Source: an uncultured Desulfuromonadales bacterium | Lineage (GTDB): Bacteria > Desulfobacterota > Desulfuromonadia > Geobacterales > CAIOGM01 | Length of the DNA stretch: 48,307 nucleotides | Reading direction: 5' to 3' | NCBI GenBank assembly: GCA_903929485.1 | Contig: CAIYUY010000047.1 | Location: forward strand, 1 to 48,307 | In this document: in pieces, positions 17,142 through 25,793 of the stretch | How positions within the stretch are numbered: position 1 is the stretch's first letter | Layout of the letters: every line of letters starts with the position of its first letter | Position numbers and translations under genes: made by a program | Notes under the pieces: generated by a model | What the model saw: the letters and a program-made list of their open reading frames with translations, nothing else | Databases searched by the model: none | What the model was told of the DNA's origin: nothing

Positions 17142-17693
17142 TCAGTTTCCGGCTGCGCGGTACGCGCCGTTATTTGTGAGGGAGGTGAGCGTTTTATCGG
17201 CCTCCCGGATGAAATGGGGATGACGTATCTGATCCCCCGTTTCCAGCCGGAGACGCGCCGCCGTCCCCCCGGGGAGTTCCATGAATCCGGTGACCATCTC
17301 GTCCGACCGAAGCGCCCAAAGCGAGTCGGGGGTTACGTTGCGCGCCACGGTGAGGATCTTCCCCTGGGGAGAGATGAAGAGGAGGTCAACGGGGATCTCC
17401 ATGTTTTTCATCCAGACGCCGGGGCGTGTGGGATGGTCGAAGAGGAAGAGCATGCCGCGATCGGCATCCAGTTGGCTCACCTGCATGAGCCCCTGGGAGC
17501 GTCGGGCTGCGGTGTCGGCGACCCAGACGGTGAACGGATAGCTCCTGTCGTGAGCCCTGATGATAACCGAATCCTGGGGGAACCGATCCAGAGATTCGAT
17601 GCCGTAGGAGGGGGCGACGAGGGATACGCCGCAGGAGGTCAGGTGAAGCGCCAGCAGGAGCAGGATGCAGAGCCGAACCGGCGTCGATTTCAT
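17142..17693 (-). CDS. DUF192-family lipoprotein
   Basis: A 183-residue protein starting with a lipoprotein signal (LCILLLLALHLTSCG, lipobox Cys at about residue 21). The rest is a DUF192 domain (about 45-150), recognisable from the ADTAARRSQGLMQVSQL and GMLFLFDHPTRPGVWMKNMEIPVDLLFI stretches. It is predicted to sit in the periplasm, anchored to a membrane. The function of DUF192 is not established. Its ATG shares one base with the stop of the upstream DUF4338 gene (TAATG), so both are made from one transcript. The pairing with a DruA-like protein is unusual and may be accidental. Confidence 0.87.
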   Translation of the reverse strand: MKSTPVRLCILLLLALHLTSCGVSLVAPSYGIESLDRFPQDSVIIRAHDRSYPFTVWVADTAARRSQGLMQVSQLDADRGMLFLFDHPTRPGVWMKNMEIPVDLLFISPQGKILTVARNVTPDSLWALRSDEMVTGFMELPGGTAARLRLETGDQIRHPHFIREADKTLTSLTNNGAYRAAGN

Positions 17694-18589
17694 TACCCTA
17701 CCTCCCGCAGTCGTGCGGCCGCATCCTTGACCAGGGGGAAGAGAAAGAGTGTTTTGGGGTTGGCTCCGTGAAGTTGATGATCCCGGTCGTTGCGACCTCG
17801 CCCTGTCGTGGACCCAACTTCGATCCAGTTGGCGGCCTTATAGCAGGTTCCGGAGAAACGGGCCGTATCCACCAGCGTTTCCAAAAGCAGCGGCCGGACG
17901 GCAAAGTTTTGCTCCCAATCGGTGGCGAGCCGGTGGCCGGCCATGGCCAGAACCTTGCTGGCCAGATTTTTAATCCGCACCGTGGGGAGAAGGAGGAATC
18001 TGCTGTTGGTGACAATTCGCTGCAGATTCATCTTTCGGGCTGCTTCGTCCCATCCCAGATACCGGTCACGCGCCGCCATGCGCCACGCCGGGCTGGAAAA
18101 TTGCAGACATCCCACCACCACCGGTTCCGGGTGATGGACCCGGATGAAATAGCGAAGATGTGCTCCGAAGGGGACCCGGTGCCCAAGATAGTGGTAGTGC
18201 TCAACCAGGGTGCGCCAGACCCCATGCTCTTCCTTGGTGAGTACGGGAACCAGTTCCACGGGGGCGAAATCCCTTGCCGTCCCGGTCAGTGCCGGCATCT
18301 CCATGGACGGGGCGCTGATAGCGGTTTTTGACCCTCGCGGTCTGCCGGGGCGACCAGGGGGGAGTTTGAGTACTCCTTTCTCAGCCAGTTCCTCGATAAA
18401 ATCACGACATTCGACACTCTTGAGCTTCCCCGTGGGGCGTTGCCACCGGAGAATTTCGCAGAGTGTGTTGGCCAGTTCCGTCCGGGATAATCCTTGGCAG
18501 TCGCTTATCACGGAAGAGATGAGAGCCATCTCTTCCTCGCTGACCGGTTGCCCGCAAAATGAAACGTTCTTGGCGCAGGGGATAGTCAT
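17693..18589 (-). CDS. DruA-like DUF4338 protein
   Basis: A 298-residue protein whose C-terminal two thirds match DUF4338, the domain of DruA in the Druantia anti-phage system and of transposon-linked relatives. Seen are YHYLGHRVPFGAHLRYFI, SSPAWRMAARDRYLGW, the NLQRIVTNSRFLLLP stretch, and FSGTCYKAANWIEVGSTTGRGR near the end. The N-terminal part (about 15-90) holds a small helical region and a basic GRPGRPRGSK tract that could touch DNA. The ATG at 18589 (AAGGAG upstream) is preferred over a GTG two codons earlier. No DruBCDE genes or transposase are nearby, so a defence role is not shown. It is coupled to the DUF192 lipoprotein gene. Confidence 0.82.
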   Translation of the reverse strand: MTIPCAKNVSFCGQPVSEEEMALISSVISDCQGLSRTELANTLCEILRWQRPTGKLKSVECRDFIEELAEKGVLKLPPGRPGRPRGSKTAISAPSMEMPALTGTARDFAPVELVPVLTKEEHGVWRTLVEHYHYLGHRVPFGAHLRYFIRVHHPEPVVVGCLQFSSPAWRMAARDRYLGWDEAARKMNLQRIVTNSRFLLLPTVRIKNLASKVLAMAGHRLATDWEQNFAVRPLLLETLVDTARFSGTCYKAANWIEVGSTTGRGRNDRDHQLHGANPKTLFLFPLVKDAAARLREVG

Positions 18590-18667
18590 TGCCACTCCTT
18601 CTCTCAGGTTTTAATGCTACCCTAGGGGAACGGCGGCGAAATGTCCAGCTCTTTTTTTAGAGGTGAA

Positions 18668-18786
18668 ACCGGGGACCGGTAAACGGTGACTGGGGACTGG
18701 GGAATGGTGACGTGAAACCTGGGAATGGGAACCTGAACGTAGAACGTAGAACCTTGAACCTCGAACCTGGAATCTAGAACCTGGAA
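18668..18786. repeat. 17-unit period-7 repeat
   Basis: Seventeen consecutive 7-base units whose sequence drifts from ACTGGGG-like at the left to CCTGGAA/CGTAGAA-like at the right. It fills most of the 184-base gap between the YcgN-like and DruA-like genes. Its right end encodes the last residues and the TAG stop of the YcgN-like protein. Confidence 0.85.
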
Positions 18787-19070
18787 CCCTTCTTCATTTT
18801 TTTCCTTGTTGTTACGAGCCCCAGCGCCTGCCGGTAGCCGCATGTATCGTGGAGCCAGCGCAACCGGCGGACCAGTTCTTCCGTCAGTTTGATGCAGTCG
18901 GGATTGATCTCGAAGCGGCGCTCATAGATGTTGCATTCACGGCTCACCACGTCCAGGTAGCGGCAGGGGATGGATGTATGGAAAATGGTCCCGTCTTGAT
19001 CCTCGATTTTTTCGAAACAACAGAGGCCACACTGTTTGCAGATGGTTTCCCACTTGTCGGTATTATTCAT
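18774..19070 (-). CDS. YcgN/YkgJ-type cysteine-cluster protein
   Basis: A 98-residue protein with the metal-binding CKQCGLCC cluster near the N-terminus, then a third group (IPCRYLD, ECNIYERR) and WLHDTCGYR. This matches the YcgN/UPF0260 type of putative zinc- or iron-chelating proteins; no biochemical role is known. The ATG at 19070 opens MNNTDKWE; an upstream in-frame start would add 12 residues. No clear ribosome-binding site is seen. The last codons (GSRF and the TAG) lie in the adjacent period-7 repeat, so the natural C-terminus has probably been altered. Confidence 0.83.
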   Translation of the reverse strand: MNNTDKWETICKQCGLCCFEKIEDQDGTIFHTSIPCRYLDVVSRECNIYERRFEINPDCIKLTEELVRRLRWLHDTCGYRQALGLVTTRKKMKKGSRF

Positions 19071-19131
19071 GCCGCGGAGCATACGACATGCGGAGTCGAC
19101 TGTCAACGACGGCGGTTTGTTCTTTTCCCTG

Positions 19132-19160
19132 TTGAATGAACCGGCTGGTCAGGGTATAAG
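19132..19160 (+). promoter_or_regulatory. sigma-70 promoter of the chemoreceptor gene
   Basis: -35 TTGAAT (19132-19137), a 17-base spacer, -10 TATAAG (19155-19160). The start would be about 27 bases before the ATG at 19194. Confidence 0.6.
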
Positions 19161-19193
19161 GGACGGTACTCTTTTTTACTAAGGAGATTTACC

Positions 19194-20864
19194 ATGCAAA
19201 AGATGAGAATGGGAGTGAAGCTGGTAGGCGGGTTCCTGATGGTGGCGTTCTTTGCCGTCATTGTTGGGGGGGTCGGGATTCTCAACATCAGGACCATCAG
19301 CAGGGCGGATACAAAGCTCTATGATAAAACCGTCATCCCCCTTGACCAGATTGGAGATCTCAACACCACCTTTCATCGGATGCGGAGCAATAATGCCGAG
19401 ATCCTCTTCACCGAATCCCAGGCGGAACGGAATGAGCTGAAGAAAAAAGGTGATGATTTTGATCGGCAGATGGATGAGCTCATCGTCAACATCGAAAAAA
19501 CTCTCCAAAACGATGAGGAGCGTAAGCTTTTCAAGGAGATGCAGGAGAGTTACGGTCGGTACGACCCCGTGGAACTCAAATTTGTCGCCCTGGCTGCCGC
19601 GGGGAAGCGTGAAGAGGCTGTGGCGGTCTGGAAAGGGCCGCTTGAAGTCGCCTTTAAAGCGGTGCATAAGGATATCAACGATATTGCCGACGCCAAGCTC
19701 AAGCTGGCGAAGAGCACCGCGGAGGCCAACGCCTCCCTGGCCGGTGGCTCAACGATAATAATGTCTCTCTTCACCCTGGCGGCCCTCCTCCTGAGTGTGG
19801 GGATCGGCTGGGTCATCGCCTGGGGACTTTTGAAAGATCTGGGGGGAGAGCCGAATTACGTGCGGGAGATCGCCCAGGCTGTTTCCCGGGGGGATCTTGC
19901 CGTGCGGGTGAAGTTGGATGAGCGCTTTCAGGGGAGTGTCCTTTGGGAGATGAAGGTGATGGTGGCCAATCTCAGCGCCATGTTTCGGGATATGACCGAG
20001 GGCGTTCAGGCGCTGTCGTCTTCAGCCACCGAGCTGACGGCCATCTCCCGCCGGATGTCCTCCAGCGCCGAACACTCCTCGGCTCGGGCTCATTCCGTGG
20101 CCACGGCGGCAGAGGAGATGAGCGCCAGCATGATGTCCGTTTCCATGGCCATGGATCACGCCACCGCCAATGTGGGGAGCGTGGCCGCCGCCACCGAGGA
20201 GATGACCGTCACCATCGGCAAGGTTACCAGGAGTTCTGACAAGGCGCGGGCCATCACCGGTCAGGCCGTGGCTCAGGCCACCGAGATTACCCGTCAGGTG
20301 GTGGAGCTGGGGAAGGCCGCCCGGGAAATCGGCAAGGTCACCGAGACCATCACCGCCATCTCGGCTCAGACCAACCTGCTTGCTCTGAACGCCACCATCG
20401 AGGCGGCACGGGCCGGCGCGGCGGGAAAAGGGTTCACGGTGGTGGCCAGCGAGATCAAGGAGTTGGCCCAGCAGACCGCCGCCGCCACCGAAGGGATCCG
20501 TGAAAAGATCGACAACATCCAAACCTCCACCAGGCAGACGGTGGAAGACATCGGGAAGATCACCGGGGTGATTCAGGAGGTGAGTGAGATGATCAGTCTC
20601 ACCGCTGAGGCCATAGAGCAGCAGTCGGTGGTGACCAGTGAAATCGCCACGAATATCGCTCAGACAGCCTCCGGCATCAACGAGGTTAACGGCAATGTCT
20701 CCCATACTTCACGGGTATCCGAGTCCATCGCCCATGACGTCTCCGAGGCCAACCAATCCGCCGGAGAGATCTCGGCCAGCAGCGCCCAGGTACTGATGAG
20801 CTCCGAAGAGCTGGCCCGATTGGCGGAGCAGCTCAACTCCATGACCCAGCGGTACCGGTTGTAG
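19194..20864 (+). CDS. methyl-accepting chemotaxis protein
   Basis: Chemoreceptor of 556 residues. Order of parts: a first membrane helix (about 8-30), a periplasmic four-helix-bundle sensor (about 31-182), a second membrane helix (about 185-208), HAMP (about 210-265, [14 protein letters not shown]), and a long cytoplasmic coiled coil. The kinase-contact tip is the conserved [26 protein letters not shown] stretch. No C-terminal CheR-binding pentapeptide is seen (it ends MTQRYRL). AAGGAG precedes the ATG. It stands alone, so the ligand cannot be inferred from neighbours. It fits with the flagellin gene at the end of the window. Confidence 0.95.
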   Translation: MQKMRMGVKLVGGFLMVAFFAVIVGGVGILNIRTISRADTKLYDKTVIPLDQIGDLNTTFHRMRSNNAEILFTESQAERNELKKKGDDFDRQMDELIVNIEKTLQNDEERKLFKEMQESYGRYDPVELKFVALAAAGKREEAVAVWKGPLEVAFKAVHKDINDIADAKLKLAKSTAEANASLAGGSTIIMSLFTLAALLLSVGIGWVIAWGLLKDLGGEPNYVREIAQAVSRGDLAVRVKLDERFQGSVLWEMKVMVANLSAMFRDMTEGVQALSSSATELTAISRRMSSSAEHSSARAHSVATAAEEMSASMMSVSMAMDHATANVGSVAAATEEMTVTIGKVTRSSDKARAITGQAVAQATEITRQVVELGKAAREIGKVTETITAISAQTNLLALNATIEAARAGAAGKGFTVVASEIKELAQQTAAATEGIREKIDNIQTSTRQTVEDIGKITGVIQEVSEMISLTAEAIEQQSVVTSEIATNIAQTASGINEVNGNVSHTSRVSESIAHDVSEANQSAGEISASSAQVLMSSEELARLAEQLNSMTQRYRL

Positions 20865-20910
20865 CCGCGGATTATTGCCGGTGATTACCCCGTCCTATTC
20901 ATCCTGATAC

Positions 20911-21825
20911 TTACGGCGCGGTGACCGTCATCACCGCGCTCTCTTCGCCGTTGGGATTAACTACCTGAATTTTCAGACTCTTGTTGCTCCGGTCATAGGG
21001 AAATCGCTCATAGATAATTCGGGAGCAGCTGATGAATCTGCTTCGATCCCGATCCGCGCCGTTGAAAATTTGTCTGCCGTCGATGATCACCGCCGAACTC
21101 TGCTGGAAATTGTGCCCCTCCAAAATCAAGTCGTAACTGTTCACCCGCTCTTCTCCCTGATGGACGGTGTGGATTACCGGCTTCATGTCGATGTAAAAAG
21201 CCGTGGTTCCCGAGACGATGTCATTGGGGTTTTTGACCTGTATGTTGTGCTGTCCCCCTAAGACGTTGTGGGGGACGGTGAAGGAGAGAGCTTCCGACGA
21301 GGTGAAAGCGCTCCTGATTGTCCCGCCGTCAAAGAGGATGGCGGAACTTTCCTGGAAATTTCTGCCGGAGAGATTGACGATCCGTTCCTGATCCGGGGCG
21401 CAGCCAAAGACCGTGTCGGGGGTAAGGGTGTCGATGACCGGTTTCGGCGCCAGGATGGGGAAATTATAGATCTTGCTGGTGGCGCCGTCCGGACGTTTGA
21501 GGTAGAGGGCATAAAGGCCAGGCTCAATGCGCGGAATCTCAAATTCGATCTGTTTGTCGTTGATGACCGATGTGCTGATTACCGTGGCGCCAAGCCATGC
21601 CTGGGTGTCGGCGGAAAATCCCGAGCCCATGAGGTTCACGCGTCTCCCCGGTTCTCCCTGGGAAGGGATGATGCTCAGGATGGTATAGGGGGTGACGGGT
21701 TCCTCCTTGGTCGCCGCCGGAGCGCTCTTTTTTTGGCCCTTCTTGAGGGGAGCGGCTCCTGCCGGGGGAGAGGTGAAGGCGATAAGGGTTGCCAGGAGCA
21801 GAGCTGTCACGACTGACGTTTTCAT
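20911..21825 (-). CDS. secreted protein with IPT/TIG repeats
   Basis: A 304-residue exported protein. A signal peptide (residues 1-24, ending PAGA-AP) is followed by a Lys-rich linker and about three IPT/TIG-type Ig folds (roughly 45-130, 135-215 and 225-304). The repeated signatures are SIIPSQGEPGRRVNLMGSGF, LTPDTVFGCAPDQERIVNLSGRNF and YDLILEGHNFQQSSAVIIDG. Such domains serve in adhesion or envelope binding. CGGAGAAA precedes the ATG. It follows lptG by 52 bases on the same strand and might be co-transcribed, but a role in lipopolysaccharide export is not supported. Confidence 0.8.
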   Translation of the reverse strand: MKTSVVTALLLATLIAFTSPPAGAAPLKKGQKKSAPAATKEEPVTPYTILSIIPSQGEPGRRVNLMGSGFSADTQAWLGATVISTSVINDKQIEFEIPRIEPGLYALYLKRPDGATSKIYNFPILAPKPVIDTLTPDTVFGCAPDQERIVNLSGRNFQESSAILFDGGTIRSAFTSSEALSFTVPHNVLGGQHNIQVKNPNDIVSGTTAFYIDMKPVIHTVHQGEERVNSYDLILEGHNFQQSSAVIIDGRQIFNGADRDRSRFISCSRIIYERFPYDRSNKSLKIQVVNPNGEESAVMTVTAP

Positions 21826-21877
21826 GGCGATTTCTCCGTTGTTAGTTCGTCCGATATTGGTTGCGGGGGGCGCTTGG

Positions 21878-22954
21878 CTACTGCTCCATGGTCAGCATCA
21901 GCCAGATGCCGACCATGGCAAAGATGCTGTTGGCGGCCCAGGCCGCTACTACCGGCGGCAGGAGTCCGTTATGTCCCAGTGAGATCAGCAGGGCGTTGAT
22001 TACGAAATAGGCAAAACCGATCCCCAGCCCCTGGCCGATCCCCAGAGTGGCTGAGACTGACCGTCCGCTCCGGACGGCGAAAGGCATCCCCAAAAGGACC
22101 ATGACACAAGCCGAGAAGGGGAGCGCGGCCCGGGCATGCATGTCCGCCAGGTAGCGGGTGACATCGTAACCCCCTTTTTTGAGGTCACGGGCGTAGCGGC
22201 GGAGTTCAAAAAACCCCATGCTGGAGGTGTAGTCCGAGACCTTCTTGAGATCTTCCAGTGTCAGACGAAGCGGAATCACCAGGGTCGTGGTGGGGGCGAT
22301 TTCCACCTGGGAGCCGTCGCGGAACGTCCAGACGCGAGCCCGGCTGAACTGCCATCCTCCCGGGGTCAGAACCCCTTCTTCCGCTTCAATCCTCCGGCGA
22401 GGCATATAGCCGTTTTTGTCCCAGAGAGTAACTCCTTTCAAGATTCTCTTCCCCGGATCGAAAAGCTCTGCTCGCATGGCCAGGGAGCCATCCCGGTACC
22501 AGATGTTATGCTGCCGGAAAACGGCTCCGTACTCGTTTCTTTTCAGTACCGACTCTTCAATATCCCTGATGTTCTGAGCGGTGACGGGGAGGATCAGCTC
22601 GTTGGAGACGAAGGTCAACACGCTCAACAGGAGCGCGGCCGCCAGGAGCGGACGGCCGATGGCGTGGAGGCTGATGCCGCTGCTCCTCAGAGCCGTCAGT
22701 TCGTTATTTCTTACGAGCATTCCCAGCGTCAGGATGGTCGCCAGCAGCACGCCGAAGGGGATGACCTGGGAGATTATCTCGGGAAGTTTGTTGAGAAAAT
22801 AGAAGCCGATGGTTGCCGCGTCGGCGTTGACCCTGCTGAATCGGCGCATCTTGTCCAAAAATTCGATGACCAGGAAGATGAGGCTGAAGGAGCCCAGGCA
22901 GAGTCCCAGGAGCCGGAAAAAGAGGGCGAGGATGGCGCGGTAGATGATTTTCAT
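21878..22954 (-). CDS. lptG: lipopolysaccharide export permease LptG
   Basis: Inner-membrane permease of the LptB2FG transporter that extracts lipopolysaccharide and passes it to LptC and LptA. The 358 residues have the YjgP/YjgQ layout: membrane helices near the N-terminus (about 10-30, 55-80, 100-120), a periplasmic beta domain in the middle, and three C-terminal helices (about 270-358). The first charged motifs (MLVRNNELTALRSSGIS) are diagnostic of the coupling helix that contacts LptB. It overlaps lptF by four bases (ATGA). The assignment as LptG rather than LptF follows gene order and is slightly less certain than the family. Confidence 0.92.
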   Translation of the reverse strand: MKIIYRAILALFFRLLGLCLGSFSLIFLVIEFLDKMRRFSRVNADAATIGFYFLNKLPEIISQVIPFGVLLATILTLGMLVRNNELTALRSSGISLHAIGRPLLAAALLLSVLTFVSNELILPVTAQNIRDIEESVLKRNEYGAVFRQHNIWYRDGSLAMRAELFDPGKRILKGVTLWDKNGYMPRRRIEAEEGVLTPGGWQFSRARVWTFRDGSQVEIAPTTTLVIPLRLTLEDLKKVSDYTSSMGFFELRRYARDLKKGGYDVTRYLADMHARAALPFSACVMVLLGMPFAVRSGRSVSATLGIGQGLGIGFAYFVINALLISLGHNGLLPPVVAAWAANSIFAMVGIWLMLTMEQ

Positions 22955-24120
22955 GGGTTATTCCCGCCGGAGGAGAACCTGCTCCTGATCTCCTGCAGCA
23001 AACGCTTCCCCTGTTCCAAAAAGGTGAACTGTCGCTCCTGAGCCGACATCCAGAACAGCCAGAGACCGAGAGCGGTGAAGAGCATGTTGGGAAACCAGAT
23101 GGCCAGCCAGGCCGGTACGGTCTGGCGGGAACTGAGGTTCGTCCCCAGGGAGAGGAGGATGTAATAGACGAGAATTATGGAGATGCTGAAGGCGAAACCT
23201 CCGGAACGGCCGGTTCGGCGATTCTGGATACCCAGAGCCACCCCCAGTAGGGCGAAACCGAAGGGGGCGAAGGGGAGGGCGACTCGTCGGTAATACTCGT
23301 TGAGCACATCCTGCCGGATTTTTTTCGCCAGGGGGCGATGGAGGGATGCCCGCAGTTCGCCAAAGTTAAGATATCGTTCATCAAAGACTGTCGGCGCCAC
23401 CGGTTTTGTGAAATTGATAACAATATCGTAGCCGGTGAAGGAGATGAGGCGATACCCCAGAGGGGGAGAGAGGTGGTGAATGCTGCCGTCGGAAAGGTGC
23501 AGGCGAACCGAGCGTTGTTCCGGGTCCCGACGGATGGTCCCCTCGCGAGCAAAGATGGTGGACTGATCGTCTCCGTTACGGCTGTCATGGATGATGACTC
23601 CGGTCATGGCCGATTCCCGCGGGTTGAACTGTTCCGTATAGATGATGAGGCCGGGAAACTGGTCATTGAATACCCCCTCCTTGATGTTGAGCACCTGGGT
23701 GGTATCCAGGAAGTCAAACATCAGTTTTCGAAAGGAGCTCTGCCCCCAGGGGAGAGCATAGGCGGTGACGAAGGCCGTCAGCGCGTAGGCGATGCAGGCC
23801 GTCCCCAAAACCGGCGGGAGGAGACCATAGAGACTCACGCCGCTGGATTTTATTGCGGTAATCTCGTTGTCGGCGGAGAGTCGGGCAAAGGTCAGCAGCA
23901 CTGCCAGGAGAAACGCCATGGGGATCGTTACCAGGCAGAAGGAGGGGGTCAGATAAAGGAACAGTTTGAGGATGTTTTTCAGGGAGATGCCGTTGGAGAA
24001 GACCAGTTCCGCCAGTTGCAGAATCTTCCCCATGAAGATCACCAGGGTAACCACTGCCAGGGAAAAGAGGAAGGTCGTGGCGATTTCACGAAAAAGGTAG
24101 CGGTACAGGATTGTTTTCAT
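22951..24120 (-). CDS. lptF: lipopolysaccharide export permease LptF
   Basis: Partner permease to LptG. The 389-residue protein begins MKTILYRYLFREI, followed by membrane helices, the coupling motif RLSADNEITAIKSSGVSLYG, a central periplasmic domain and C-terminal helices. The start at 24120 is chosen by homology to the family's N-terminus; a second ATG three codons upstream is possible. Neither has a purine-rich ribosome-binding site: the upstream mRNA is C-rich because of a G8 tract on the plus strand (24141-24148). The much longer frame back to 24774 runs antisense through scpB and is rejected. Confidence 0.92.
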   Translation of the reverse strand: MKTILYRYLFREIATTFLFSLAVVTLVIFMGKILQLAELVFSNGISLKNILKLFLYLTPSFCLVTIPMAFLLAVLLTFARLSADNEITAIKSSGVSLYGLLPPVLGTACIAYALTAFVTAYALPWGQSSFRKLMFDFLDTTQVLNIKEGVFNDQFPGLIIYTEQFNPRESAMTGVIIHDSRNGDDQSTIFAREGTIRRDPEQRSVRLHLSDGSIHHLSPPLGYRLISFTGYDIVINFTKPVAPTVFDERYLNFGELRASLHRPLAKKIRQDVLNEYYRRVALPFAPFGFALLGVALGIQNRRTGRSGGFAFSISIILVYYILLSLGTNLSSRQTVPAWLAIWFPNMLFTALGLWLFWMSAQERQFTFLEQGKRLLQEIRSRFSSGGNNP

Positions 24121-24255
24121 CGGTCGCATGATACATGAGAGGGGGGGGAGTGTAAATAAATTCGGCACTTTTTCAGACACATTTGCTTCGGGTTGCGGTA
24201 TGGTAGAGCTGCTGGGCGCCATGCCCGGACTACTAAAACGGCAAAGGATGCACTT

Positions 24256-25035
24256 GTGACATATCTTACCATCGAATTCAGTAACCTCATCGGCACCATC
24301 ACCCTCAACAATCCGCGGAAAAGAAACAGCCTCTGTACGCAGCTCCTGGACGAAATGGTTGAGGCGCTGAACCAGCTCCAGGAGCAGAAGGCGCGGGTCG
24401 TCATCATTCGCGCCCAGAAGGGAGCCAAGGTCTGGTCGTCGGGGTTCAACATTAATGAGCTTCCCGACCAGGGGCGTGACCCCCTCTCCTACAACGATCC
24501 CCTGGCAAAGGCGCTGCAAGCCATCCAGCGTTTCCCCGCGCCGGTTATCGCCATGATCGAGGGGAGTGTCTGGGGGGGAGCCTGCGACCTGGCCTTCTCC
24601 TGCGACCTTGCTTTCGGCGCCCACTCCGCCACCTTCGCCATTACCCCGGCGAAGATCGGCGTTCCCTACAACTCGGCGGGAATACTCCATTTTTTGAATA
24701 TCCTCGGGATGCGGATCACCAAGGAGATGTTCTTCACTGCTCAGCCGCTCAGCGCCGAGCGGGCTCACATGCACGGCATCCTGAACCAGCTCGTGCCGGA
24801 GGAGGCGCTGGAGACGTTTACCTACTCCGTGGCGGAAACCATCACGCGCAACTCTCCCCTGAGCATCACGGTGATGAAAGAGCAGTTACGGATTCTGGGG
24901 GGATCGGCGGTCATCAGCCCCGAGACCTTCGAGCGGATACAGGGGCTGCGGCGGATTGTTTACGACAGCAAGGATTATCTGGAGGGGAAACAGGCTTTTC
25001 TGGAGAAACGGACGCCGCTCTTCACCGGGGAATAG
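24256..25035 (+). CDS. scpB: methylmalonyl-CoA decarboxylase (crotonase fold)
   Basis: Enoyl-CoA hydratase/isomerase-fold protein of 259 residues that resembles E. coli ScpB (YgfG) closely: GRDPLSYNDPL, IEGSVWGGACDLA for the oxyanion hole, ITPAKIGVPYNSAGI, and the C-terminal FERIQGLRRIVYDSKDYLEGKQAFLEKR. ScpB decarboxylates methylmalonyl-CoA to propionyl-CoA. The GTG at 24256 has AAAGGA seven bases upstream; longer in-frame starts are unlikely. No methylmalonyl-CoA mutase or CoA transferase gene is next to it, so it must work with enzymes coded elsewhere. Another crotonase activity cannot be excluded. Confidence 0.87.
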   Translation: MTYLTIEFSNLIGTITLNNPRKRNSLCTQLLDEMVEALNQLQEQKARVVIIRAQKGAKVWSSGFNINELPDQGRDPLSYNDPLAKALQAIQRFPAPVIAMIEGSVWGGACDLAFSCDLAFGAHSATFAITPAKIGVPYNSAGILHFLNILGMRITKEMFFTAQPLSAERAHMHGILNQLVPEEALETFTYSVAETITRNSPLSITVMKEQLRILGGSAVISPETFERIQGLRRIVYDSKDYLEGKQAFLEKRTPLFTGE

Positions 25036-25050
25036 TGTTCAAAGGCCTTT

Positions 25051-25133
25051 ACCACAGAGGTCACAGAGAGCACAGAGAAACCTGAAATCAATGGTTCTGA
25101 TTTTCTCGAGCTTTTCTCTGTGTCCTCTGTGGT
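25051..25133. repeat. inverted CACAGAG repeat (hairpin) after scpB
   Basis: Bases 25051-25069 and 25115-25133 are inverted copies with one mismatch (ACCACAGAGG... and ...CCTCTGTGGT). This kind of repeat is common between genes in many bacteria. It lies between the convergent scpB and ferritin-like genes and may act as a terminator. Confidence 0.7.
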
Positions 25134-25152
25134 GAGAGTTTTTCAAGGTTGA

Positions 25153-25650
25153 CTATTCCCGGACGAAGGTGTCCTGATCCGATTCGTGGACCATCCCCAT
25201 GACCCGGGCGTATTCGGATTCGATGAGTTCGTAGTGGTTGCGGGTTTCCCGGGCGTTCAGGTCGAAAACGGCCTTGATGTCGGGGGCGGTGATCTTTTCG
25301 GCGGTCTCTCGGAGGGTCTTCTCCAGTCCCAGCTCCTTTTCCATGGCCAGTTCCAGCGCCTTCTTCTCGTTGAATTCGGAGTCAATGGCCTTGGTCAGGG
25401 CCGTAACCCAGGACGATTCGTAGTCAGCCGGCGATCCCATGAAGAGGTCGAAGGAAGGAATATCTTCACCCTGGTAGATCTCGAAGAACTGTCCGGCATG
25501 CCCGCGCTCTTCCCCCGCCAGGAGTTCGAACACCCGTCTGGCGTCGGGATTCGTCATCCGCTGAGCGCCCAGTTCGTAAAAATTCATGGCGTTTTTTTCC
25601 GTCTGCAGCGCCCGCTTGACGGCCCCTTGCACATCGATGTTGTCAAACAT
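25153..25650 (-). CDS. ferritin-like diiron protein (rubrerythrin-type)
   Basis: A 165-residue four-helix protein with two carboxylate/histidine motifs spaced as in the ferritin-like superfamily: TEKNAMNFYELGAQ with EERGHAGQFF, and EKELGLEKTL with ETRNHYELIESE. It probably binds a diiron centre and protects against peroxide or stores iron. It has no C-terminal rubredoxin domain. The ATG at 25650 has a perfect GGGAGG upstream; a longer frame to 25725 is rejected. A sigma-70 promoter lies close upstream. The exact activity is inferred from the fold only. Confidence 0.85.
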   Translation of the reverse strand: MFDNIDVQGAVKRALQTEKNAMNFYELGAQRMTNPDARRVFELLAGEERGHAGQFFEIYQGEDIPSFDLFMGSPADYESSWVTALTKAIDSEFNEKKALELAMEKELGLEKTLRETAEKITAPDIKAVFDLNARETRNHYELIESEYARVMGMVHESDQDTFVRE

Positions 25651-25696
25651 TCGTTTCCTCCCTTTGGCCTGAAATAGTTGACCCTGTTGGTTCAGT

Positions 25697-25725
25697 GCAA
25701 TAAACCATCCGGTGGGTAAAGTCAA
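25697..25725 (-). promoter_or_regulatory. sigma-70 promoter of the ferritin-like gene
   Basis: On the minus strand: -35 TTGACT (25725-25720), a 17-base spacer, -10 TATTGC (25702-25697). Confidence 0.55.
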
Positions 25726-25793
25726 GAAATCCGGGAAACAGATTCCCGTACCCTTGCTTCATGGGGTGAAATTAACGATACCTGGAGTTTTGA

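Noticed and set aside
15850-18786. CRISPR array at the short repeats
   Set aside because: The units are 7 bases with no spacers and the repeats drift in sequence; no cas genes are present.
24121-24774. Long N-terminal extension of LptF
   Set aside because: It runs antisense through scpB, whose identity is clear, and the LptF family begins at MKTILYRYLFREI.
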